Positions 21,301-30,441 of a DNA stretch of 64,000 bases are shown piece after piece (the first letter of the stretch is position 1; each line of letters begins with the position of its first letter). The position numbers and the translations under genes are program-made. The notes below the pieces were generated by a model. That model was not told the DNA's origin. It did not search any database and saw nothing but the letters and a program-made list of their open reading frames with translations. Source of the DNA: Brachypodium distachyon (Eukaryota > Streptophyta > Magnoliopsida > Poales > Poaceae); the NCBI RefSeq assembly GCF_000005505.3, contig NC_016135.3, positions 9,022,613-9,086,612 on the forward strand, read 5' to 3'.

Positions 21301-24300
21301 GACGTGGCCCCGTAAGTTCCGAGCGCCCGCGCTCGGTACGTACGACGGGACCGCCAACCCCAAGGATTTCCTTCTGACATACACGTTGGGTATGCACGCC
21401 ATCGGCGCCGACGACAAGGTCAAGGCCAACTGGTTGCCGATGGTCCTAAAAGGATCAGCGCGAACCTGGCTGTTCAACCTGCCTGCCGGGTCCATCGCCA
21501 CTTGGGCGGACCTGCGCGAGCAGTTCGTGAGCGCGTTCCAGGGTCGCTATAAGCGCCCGGGAACCATGGCGGAGCTGCACACTATCGTGCAGAAGCCGGG
21601 ACAGACATTGCGGGCCTTCGTCAACCGCTTCTCCAATCTCTCCTATTCCATCCCGGAAGCGGAGGTGGCTGCCATCATCAACACCTTCGCCATCAACGTC
21701 CGTGATGCCAAGATGCGCGAGAAGCTGAGCACGCACCGAATCCGGACGACGCAGGACCTGTACGCCCTGGCGCACAAATGCGCCATGGCCGAGGAAGGGC
21801 GCCTAGCGCCCGAGCTAGCAGCTAAGGCTGCCGCGAGCCCTGGAGAGGGTTCACAGAAGAAGAGTTCCCGCAAGCGCAGCGGGAAGCAGAACTGCCGCAT
21901 TCTTTAAGGGATCAAGTAGCGGTGGGAGCAACGCCATGAAGAGCGCCGTGCTGCTGGCGCCTGCTTCAACTGCGGTGAAATCGGGTATCACTCCCGAGAT
22001 TGCTCGAACGACCCCAGAGCGGGACCGAGGCCCGTCAGCGGCGGTGCCGGCAGGGACGAACCCCAAGGGGGACGCGGTCAGCCCCGCGCGGGGCTGGAAC
22101 GCCCACCCTGGGGACATGACAGGGCACGCGCTGAGGAGCAGCGCGAGTCCGACTGCACTGGCGGCGACGAGCCGGGCTTCCAGGAGCCTCGCGGCGTCGC
22201 TTGCATCCATGGGGGAGCTTACGCTCTCCCATCCCACACCGCGGTGAAGCGCCTCACCCGCGACGTGTGCGCACTGTTGCCGGATGCAGAGCCGCAACAG
22301 CCACTGAGGTGGTCGCACGTGCCAATCACCTTCAGCACCGACGATCACCCAGCACGACAGCTGGGTTCCGGGGTAATACCCTTCGTCGTCTCGCCGATCA
22401 TTAGCAATATGACGGTGACCAAGGTGTTGGTGGACAACAGAGCGGGGCTTAACTGTTGGGGAACGCGGTATGCTACGCTAGCACAAAATAAAATTTTCTA
22501 CCGCTTCCGCCCGGATCAATGCTGTAGATAATGGATCACGAGATTACCACTAGACGCGCAGACCCGTAGCGGAAGTAGAGTCGATGTAGCGCGTCGATGC
22601 CGAGTAGTCGAACAGCCTGCTCCTCCTCGCCAATCCCACGAACAGTTCGTCCAAGCGCCGCAGGTGCAGCGCCTCCGAGGTATCCACACGTACAGGGAGG
22701 AACTCCGTGCGGCGGACTGCTAGATCCGATCGCAAGGCTTTGGGCGTGGAGGTGCGACGGCCGAGTCTAACTCGCGTCTGAACTGGGGTTACCCTAGACG
22801 GGTTGGTCTCCTCCACTTATATAGACGTCCCTAGTGGGCTCAACACTTGAGGCCCATTAGGAGTCCAAGCCCGATACGAGTTGGATCCGATCCAACTCGG
22901 TTCCCACCCCTTAAGCGTGTGACCCTTCAGGTTCGCGGTCAGTCGGCCACGACTACGAGCTCGGACTGCGGGCCCGAGTAACACCTTACTCGTCCACTGG
23001 CACCGACTCAAGTCGATAGTTGGTAGCGGCGCCTAGCAGCACGTGCCAACTCCCGAGTAACCACAAGGTATATTGACGAACCATACAATGTGTCATATGC
23101 AACATTCCTTTTGCCTCGCGATATGTGTGTCGAGCTCAAGGCGAGTGCGTGTCATCCTTGTGGATAGCTCGAGTCTCTTCTCGTTCCTGTGATACAGATT
23201 CCCGAACGGGTTAACACTTAACCCAAGTCGCATGGCCATGCTTTCCGAATCTGATCACTCGAGAGGGCCCAGAGATATCTCTCCGAACAGGAGGGGCAAA
23301 TCCCATCTTGATCAACCATGACTCGCAGTATGTTTCTCAGCAAACCCGAAAGCTACCTTTATAACCACCCAGTTACGGAGTAGCGTTTGGCAACCCCTAA
23401 GTAGGCCGATTCACATCCCAAGCTCATACGATGACCTCAGGTCTAGGACTGGCATATACATCGTACTTGAGACTAACAAATGACAATCATCTCGTTGTGT
23501 CTCAGTGCGGGTCTGTCCGACTCAACAATCTCATTGTCGAGTCCATGCTATCAGTCGGCAACACCTTGCCCTATGACTTGTGAAACATAGTCATCATACT
23601 GATTCACATTGCTAGTCTAGATTATGTGTCCGCATAACCTCAATGACTAGGGACCATTAGAACAACATCATAGAATACATAGTCTCACAAACAAATCACG
23701 TATTTATTGATACATATCAGTGATGATGTTCAAGGACAATAACAATAACTCATGAATACATAGGAAATAACATCATCACATGATTGCCTCTAGGGCATAT
23801 CTCCAACATTAACCTCCTGTCCGCCAGGTTGGTGGAAAAACTCCAGTTGCCGGTAGAGCAGCTGAAGCCCACCGACCCGTTCCGGGGGTTGAACCCCGGG
23901 ATCGTGCGCCCATTGGGGCGCATCACGCTGCCGGTCACCTTCGGGTCCCAGGAAGCGTTCAGGACTGAACACATAGTGTTCGACGTGGCGCACACCCCAT
24001 TGCTCTACAACGGGATCCTTGGTCGGTCGGCGCTGATCAAGTTCATGGCGGCCACGCATTGCGCCTATGGCATGATGAAGATGCCGTCCGTCTATGGAGT
24101 CCTCTCCTTCAGGTGCGACTTCAAGGACGCGGCCTGGTGCGTTGGCGAAGTCGTCCGGGCCGCTGCCGCAGCTGACGCCGGTGACAAAGACGCTGCCGGA
24201 GGCGACAGCTTGTCGGGCGGTGCCCCGGCAACGAAGAAGGCCCATGCTACCCCGCAAGAGCTTGCCAGGGGAAGCTCCGGGAGGAGGCCACCAAGGTGAA

Positions 24301-26601
24301 GAAGCTGCCCCTCCAGGCCAGCGACAAGGAACGCACCGTCACCGTCGGTGCGAACCTTACCGCCGAATAGGAAAGCGCCCTCATCACCTTCCTCCAGGAT
24401 AATGCCGACGTGTTCGCTTGGGAACCGTCGGATCTTTCCGGAGTCCCCAGGGAGGTGATTGAGCATCGGCTCGCGGTGCGCTCGGATGCGCGCCCCGTCA
24501 AGCAGAAGATTCGGCGGCAAGCACAAGAGCGTAATGATTTCATCAAGCAAGAGGTGGACAAGCTCAAGGCTGCCGGGGCGATCAGGGAAGTTCTGTACCC
24601 TACTTGGCTGGCTAACCCTATAGTGGTGCCTAAAGGAGGGAATAAGCTTCGCATGTGTGTAGATTTTACGGATCTTAATCGCGCATGCCCCAAGGATCCC
24701 TTCCCTGTGCCCCGTATCGATCAAATAGTTGATTCTACCACTGGTTGTGACTTGCTGAGTTTTCTGGATGTTTTCTCCGGCTACCATCAAATCAAGATGG
24801 CGGTCGAGGATGAGGAGAAGATAGCGTTCATCACCCCAGTTGGCTGTTATTGTTATACATGCATGCCTTTCGGGTTGAAGAACGTGGACGAACCCCGACG
24901 CCCCTGCCGAACCTAAAAGGAGGCCGTGATCGCACGCCCCTAGTGTCGGAGCACCGTGCGACGACATAATGACTACCACTCCCATCGGGAGAAGCAAAAA
25001 AAAATCTTACATGAGGAGTCGAAGACGATGTTTTGGGTGTGGACTCGACGCCCATTTCCTCCACTCGAGCTTGGGGTTGAGTCAACCTCGCCGGTTGACT
25101 CCCCCCACTCACTGAAGAGCGAGCCCCTTGAGCCGATGCCTTGGTGTTAGCCTCGGCTGACTCGTTAGGGACGCGAGCATCCGAACTCGCCGGGTCAGCA
25201 TCTTGAGCTGACAACCTCCCGACTAGAGTCGCCGAGCTGAAAAGAGAAATTACCAGGATCGATACTGAATCATTCCAAAGGTCACAACCAAAGACTGCGT
25301 ATAACTATATACCTGGATCGGGCACCCTGCAGACCAAAGCAACGGGAAGGAGTCGGTGCTCCCGTTTTGTTCTTCTTAGCCGAAGGAGCCGGAGCCGAAT
25401 CAGCAGTGGGGAAACCCTCGACCCCGGTCGACTGGTCATCACCCCCAGCGGGATTCGACTCCTAATTGCGCTTCCTTTGCGTCTCCGTGCTGACTTCCTC
25501 GACTTCGGGATCAGCCACCCGTGTTGGTGACTCCAAAACTTCATCAGACGACTCTGTTTGCACAGTTAGAGGAGGCTGACGGAAGGGATCTTCAAGCCCC
25601 TGCATTCGACGACTTGTCAAAGATTTATGCGTCAAAGAAAAACTGACAGTACAAGATATGGGACTCACCTCCTCCATTGGTCTGGCAAGCCCATAAGGGA
25701 CCACCAGGGAGTCGAGGCTCACGGAGGAAGAAACGGACGAGCTCGTCAGCCTCGCTACCCGTTCTTCCACCTCTTCTGGAGTCAACTCTTCGGCGTTCAC
25801 CCGGGTCGGATCCAGAGGTCCCATGTATGACCACATGGGGTGAGCGTGCGCCTGCAAAGGCTGAATCCTCATCTTCAAGAACAAGGCTATCAGGTGGATC
25901 CCTGTCAAACCTTGATCCATGAGGGCATAAATCCGACTCATCAATGAGTCAACTTCTTCCCTCTCCGACGCGGTTGACTCGTGTTTCCACGCCACAATCT
26001 TCTTCACCGAGCCTTTGACGGTAAAGGCGGGAAGCTGCTTGTTGGCCTTGCCGACCGAGTCATCTCGGACGTAAAACCACTTCGACCTCCAGTGCTGCAC
26101 GGACTCGCGCAGTTGAAGGTTGAAGTACCTGACTTCTGGCTTCACCTAGAAGTTGACACACCCCACGACGTTGGGCTTCTGCCTCTTCACCATGAGGATC
26201 CTCTTCCAGACAGAGTTTCCATTGGGGACTTACCCCTAGGAAACATTCACACATCGTGATGAAGCATGCCACGTGCAGGAAAGAGTTGGGGGGGGGGGGA
26301 GATCGTGCAGCCGCAACCCGTAAGCCACCAGCATGGCACGGAAGAATGCGTGCAAACGGAACGAAAGTCCTCTTAGCACGTAATCACAAAAAATGACCCG
26401 CTCCCCGAGGAGCGAGCGAGGAATCTTCTCCATCCTGAGGAGGCGGATGCCGCGCTCACCCTGCGGTAGCAGTCCTTCCTCCTGGAGGCTCAGGATTTGG
26501 TCGCGCTCATTCGCCGCCAGCAGCCAGGAGGTGGCGTCTTGGTCGGCATGGCTCTTGCCAGCACCAGTCTTCGTGACGGCGGCTTTGTTCTTCCCCATCA
26601 A
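18357..26601 (-). CDS. antisense gene AS1 of element P, Transposase_28-like
   Basis: Minus-strand gene from ATG at 26601 to TAG at 18357. The N-terminal part has FRLHAFFRAMLVAYGLRLHDL and, in a shifted frame, ACFITMCECFLG and REYFNLQ-like YFNLQLRESVQHWRSKWF, which fit grass putative gypsy-type transposon proteins (PF04195 type). GT-AG introns: 25668-25600, 25312-25237, 25010-19311 (70 nt without element G2), 19195-19126, 18909-18836. Phases 0, 0, 1 and 1 match at the junctions checked. The middle is coiled coil (RDRLRRELEECRREL); the end has VFPDEPVLESLGGLIEFFSAYPDPLDEF. Damage: a 12-G run at 26288-26299 shifts frame, and TAG codons near 26147 and 25459 sit where Gln fits. Role unknown. Confidence 0.65.
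19342..20335 (+). mobile_element. element G2 5' LTR
   Basis: 994 bp, TGTCGCACAAGTGG to GTGCGACGACA. GC-rich repeats of CCCGGG fill 19400-19620. TATAAAAGG at 19909-19917 is followed by a likely transcription start near 19940. After the LTR comes TCAGGCGCGCCAGGTAGG, similar to the leader of D. Confidence 0.88.
20444..22453 (+). pseudogene. gag and start of protease of G2
   Basis: ATG at 20444 (MPPKRAGDPRIDSREAP). One frame runs through a disordered Pro/Gln/Arg-rich N-terminus, a retrotransposon capsid domain with LGTYDGTANPKDFLLTY, SARTWLFNLP and LREQFVSAFQGRYK (21330-21560), and a CCHC zinc knuckle CFNCGEIGYHSRDC at 21962-22003. It then reaches the protease active site VLVDNRAG, where DGGAG is usual. 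In-frame stops at 21071 (TAG) and 21905 (TAA) break it. The BARE-like LTR interrupts it at 22454. Confidence 0.85.
22454..23808 (-). mobile_element. BARE/Angela-like copia solo LTR
   Basis: On the minus strand it opens TGTTGGAGATATGCCCTAGAGG, the start typical of BARE/WIS/Angela LTRs in Pooideae, and closes CCGCGTTCCCCAACA. 1,355 bp, with perfect TTAAC duplications (22449-22453 and 23809-23813). A TATA box (TCTATATAAG, minus strand) is at about 22815-22826. Removing it rejoins the G2 protease as AGLNLLSARLVEKL. Confidence 0.93.
23809..24887 (+). pseudogene. protease end and truncated RT of G2
   Basis: Protease continues LLSARLVEKLQLPVEQLKP to LLYNGILGRSALIKFMA. A frame change near 24270 and a TAG at 24368 precede ESALITFLQDNADVFAW. 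RT follows with RMCVDFTDLNRACPKDPFP and SFLDVFSGYHQIKM, keeping the first catalytic Asp, and stops abruptly after MPFGLKNV at about 24886. The YADD box, RNase H and integrase are deleted. Confidence 0.85.
24888..24966 (+). mobile_element. element G2 3' LTR remnant
   Basis: The last 80 or so bp of the LTR match 20257-20335 with a handful of changes (CGAACCCCGACGCCCCTGCC versus CGAACCCCGATGCCCTTGCC). The switch from RT coding to LTR falls at GTGGACGAACCCC, so one deletion joined RT to the LTR tail by end joining. Confidence 0.88.
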
Positions 26602-27230
26602 ACTGGGTTGAGGAAGCGGAGGATTTGGGCTCTGAAAACTCGAGACATCTGTCTTGCTACGGAAGCAGAGAGCTGGAGTGCTTGGGCTTTAGCGTGAGGA
26701 GGCAGAAGGGTAAAACAAGTTAACCTTTGTCCCCTTTTACAAGCCAATCCTGGAGCAGAATCCGAGTCACACGATCTAACTTGTGGCCACATGTCCCGCA
26801 TCTAACGGGGTGCGAAACGGTGGGCATGGCAACGGCCGCCTATTTTGCGGGATCAAGAATCAAGGAGACCATCATTACGCCTCATTTACCGCGCATTGAG
26901 CAGTCATTTCTCCATTGACGCACGACAACAGTGCGCCTAGCTGTCAGGCTAGACTGCGCCCGGGTCATTTCAATTAACCAGGGGTGATTCTCAGGTGAAT
27001 TACAAGGTACGTCACCCGTGACGATTTTCATCCAGCATTACTTCTTTGACTCGACAGTCAATTCTATTATCTGTTCACACAGCACTTTGACTCATGATTG
27101 AGTCAATTGACTCAGGGAACACTCCCTAGCCACGCTCATTGTGTGAAGATAAGACTTGTTATCAATCCTAGATACGCATAAACTGCGTTTATCTAGAAAG
27201 TTTTGACTTGGGAATCATTTCCTACACACC
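26602..27230 (-). promoter_or_regulatory. upstream region of AS1 / right end of P
   Basis: About 630 bp without a gene upstream of the AS1 start. From 27040 it has repeats such as TTTGACTCGACAGTCAA and TTGAGTCAATTGACTCA, similar in style to the palindromes in the 3' UTR of M (7839-8150). No 3' LTR of P follows; the sequence stops at LTR T3. A bidirectional role is possible but not shown. Confidence 0.4.
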
Positions 27231-29963
27231 TGTAACATCCCAAATTTTCAATTTCGGATGTTCGCATCTTTTCATTTCTTATGCATATCACCTTGATCAT
27301 ATCTTAAAATTTTGGTGTTTTATTATGATGCTTTATGGAAAGTGTTTGAAATGGTGTTTTGGAATGTGTTAGGTTGATAGAATTTGATTCGAGAATTTCT
27401 AGAATTTAAATATGCATTCTAAGATTTTATTTGGATTTATTTAAAGCCTAAAAACATTAAAACTATTTTTATTATTTTATTTTTGAGCGGGAATAATTTT
27501 CCTGGACTCTAAATTAAACATATTATTTTACAGAATTTTTGGGAATTTTCTGAAGCCATTTGATATTTTAAATGATTTAAATGGATTTTCAGGTGAATTA
27601 TAGATCCTGAAACGTATTTTATAATCCTTTTCTTTTATTCTTTTTCTTTTTCTCTGAAAGTACGCTTTCTCCGCAGGAAAGCGTATTCTCGGAGAAATAC
27701 ACTTTCACTTAAAACCCCGAAGGGGTATCTTCTAATCTCGGCCGTTCATCTCAGATCCAACGGTCACTTTTATTTTTATTTTTATTTTTATTTCTTTTCC
27801 TTTTCTCTCTCTCTCTCTCTCTCAACGACAGGTGGGGCCCACACGTCATCTTCTACCTCAGGCCAAACCGGCAACCGCCGGCGCCCCCGACTCCACACTC
27901 GCGCCGCGCCGACCCCGCTTGCCCACGCGCCTGCCCGCGCGCGCACGCCACGCCATCCGCTGCCACCGCATGCCCCATTCCGCCCCCGTGCTCAACCGTG
28001 CCTGCCCGCGCACGCAGCCGCGCCCTTGACCGCCCGCCCGCCGCGCGGCAACCGCCGCACCCCGACCGCCTCGCCCACGCGCCCCTACCCTATAAAAGCG
28101 CCCGCACGCTCTCTCTCGCGCGCCCTCGCCTGCACCCGCTCGCCCGCCCGCGTTCTCCCTCGCCCTGCGCCCCCAATTTCTGGCCAAACCGCCGCCGCCA
28201 CCCAAACTCCGGCGAGCAATGGCCGAAGCTGCCCCGTTCGCCGAGCCGCCACCGCCTTCGTGATCCTCGTGACGCCGTGAACCTCCCCCAACCCTTCTTC
28301 TTCCTTCCCGAGCTTCGATTCGTCGATCCATTCATCTCTAGAGAGATTTGGGTATGAAATTGGTTCATCTCCATTCTCTTAGATTAGCCTTGTTCTTGCG
28401 ACGATTGCTAGCAGACCGGCGATCATGTTGTGCTCTAGTTTTCACCATAGTGTAGAGCGTGTGTTCCTCTACAAATTCTCTGTAGACAGTAGCCGTAGAT
28501 GGTTCATCTTGTGCAGTGCATCGTCGTCGCAAAACGCTATTCTTAGCAGCCTCTCTGTGGTATCTCTGCCGCGGCAGGAAATTGTAACACCATTCTTAAC
28601 GAGTAGCCACATTCATCTGTTCATAGATACTGCCTCATATCTCCATAGTTCGTGAAACCAGTGCCATTCGTATGTTTAGTTCTCTATCATTGGAATAGTT
28701 TAGTACCAGTAGCTTTTCAGTAGAAGTTAGTATTCTTTGTCTGTCAGAATCTGACTAGCCACCTTTGCAAGCTAGTAACTTTGGATCTGTTTATCCAATT
28801 GACCTGAAACCTATTGCGTTAGTTAGTACAATCTTTGTAATATACTGTAGCATACGTTTCATGCCATGTACTGTACTTTAGCATCTTTTACGTGTCAACC
28901 CTAGTTGCAATCTGTTAACAGTAGTAGATTACTAAATCTTCAGACTTAGCCACACTAGCCTTAACCTTAGACTTTAGAACCTTGTTTGTTGATACTATAG
29001 TATTGTTTGCATGAAGTCGAGGTTCTGTTCTTGAATGTTTGTAATACATTCCTTTATTCGAAGTTTATTTGGAGTTATATTTAGATTTGGATATATATTT
29101 GGAACTATGCATTTATTTTGTTTCGCTCTTCGCGTTAGATTATTCGGATTGCGATTGCGACGAGTGCCAGGGAGTTGACGACCGCAACAACTTTTCTAAT
29201 CCAGGCAAGTTACACTTATTGATCATGTAGTACCTATAATTTTGCTTATGCTATTTTGTTTACAATGTCATAGGGATGCATGTTAGATTTATTTCCTTAT
29301 GAAGTATTTATCAAATGCGTTTTCAACATGTTTAGTTATTCCTAGTAGACTTCTTATAGGATTTTATTACCATGCCACCAAATACTATAGGTTATGTAAT
29401 TACATTTTTCCAAAGCATGCTATACTATTATAACGGGATGGGACCCAAACCATATTGAAAAGTATTAAGTGCTCTTTAAGAGCGAGTATGTTTTTGGAAA
29501 AATGTTTTCGAAATAAAACCAAAATGTTTTATCTGGATGGAGTGGTATGATGGAGGCCAGTTGGCTGTCGACAAGTGTTGTAGCCCCATAATGGGTACAC
29601 GCTCAGGAGAAGGTGGGGACCGCAGTCCAGAAATCCAAGAGTTCAAACCTTCTCATGTACCCAAAGGTTTATTGTGCAACCACTTGCTATTATGGGCTCT
29701 GGCTTGGTCGACTAACTAGCGGGAAACCCTTAACTGGGTATTGCCATCCGGAGAGGAGCCAATGTCCTCATATGGGGCGGGCGGTGCAAGAATTAGTTAT
29801 CAGGAGGCTTCTAGTGAAAGACTTCGTCACAATCTTTACCTGTTGCGCACGCTTGTCGTCAGGCAACACTTTGGACTGATTGTGTCAAGTGGGTAAAGTG
29901 TACAAATCTCTCAAGAGTGTCAACCTAATGTATTAGCCATGCCCCTGGTAACGGGCGACATTG
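27231..29963 (+). mobile_element. Tekay-like LTR T3, 3'-truncated
   Basis: Opens TGTAACATCCCAAATTTTC at 27231 and has the same order as T2: GC-rich block, TATAAAAG at 28091, mini-exon at 29139, then AGAGTGTCAACCTAATGTATTAGCC matching T2 near 16700. It stops at the equivalent of T2 position 16756, so about 680 bp of LTR are missing where the LINE begins. It is more diverged than T1, T2 and T4 and is probably a different subfamily. Confidence 0.8.
29139..29204 (+). other. conserved LTR mini-exon, T3 copy
   Basis: Sixty-six nt between acceptor CGCGTTAG and donor CAG/GCAAGT (GC type). Phase-1 reading YSDCDCDECQGVDDRNN shares the CDCDEC core with T2 and T4 although the surrounding LTR is much diverged. 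Confidence 0.65.
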
Positions 29964-30441
29964 AGTCATTAAGTCAGGAGAAGTGGAGATCTTCAAGTTT
30001 TGTCTAAGAACATTAAAATCACCCCCCCACAATATAAGGGCAGGCAAGACCATTACAGAAAGCAGCCAACTCAGCCAAGAAAGCACCTCTCAAATCCTCA
30101 TGAGCATCTCCATACACGGTGAGCAAGCTCCACTTACACTTCTTAGACTTATCCCAAAGATCAAGTTGAATAATAAAATAACCCAATTTAAAAGAGGAAA
30201 CATCAAATTTATCATGTCTCACACCACATAAAATCCCACCAGCTCTTCCCAAAGAAGGGATCCACTTCCAAAAAAACTCACCTCTAGAATCAAGGAGTCT
30301 GAAAAAACTAGGGAGGTACCCTTTCTCATGTGTTTCCTGAAGGCAGATAAAATCAAGGTTATTAGCACGGATCAAGTCAGAGAGGCAGGCAGCCATGCCT
30401 TTTTTACCTACCCCTCTACAATTCCAAAAGAGGCCAATCAT
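29964..30441 (-). pseudogene. LINE ORF2 endonuclease, N-terminal part
   Basis: ATG at 30441 overlaps the ORF1 stop by four bases (ATGA). It reads MIGLFWNCRGVGKKG and CLQETHEK, the Asn and Glu motifs of an apurinic-type endonuclease, then PYIVGG. A run of seven G at 30022-30028 shifts frame; with one G fewer it continues GDFNVLRQ, the next endonuclease motif, before being cut at about 29964. The catalytic His region and RT are absent. Confidence 0.8.

Larger units (their letters stand above)
19342..24966 (+). mobile_element. Tat-type gypsy element G2, internally deleted
   Basis: Flanked by perfect TAATG duplications (19337-19341 and 24967-24971). It consists of a 994-bp 5' LTR, gag, protease and the first part of RT, then about 80 bp of 3' LTR. 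RNase H, integrase and most of the 3' LTR were deleted. It lies in an intron of AS1, and carries a BARE-like solo LTR in its protease. It is of the same family group as D (similar LTR and gag start). Confidence 0.92.
8222..27230 (+). mobile_element. Tat-type gypsy element P, defective
   Basis: Order on the plus strand: 5' LTR, primer site, gag remnant, protease, RT, RNase H, integrase, a 3' UTR with tandem repeats, then genes on the opposite strand. Extra antisense genes between pol and the 3' LTR are known in Tat-lineage elements, and the pol sequence fits that lineage. The 3' LTR is missing: P is cut at 27230 where LTR T3 begins. The base run before its 5' LTR is GGTTG. It hosts T2 and G2. 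Confidence 0.75.
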
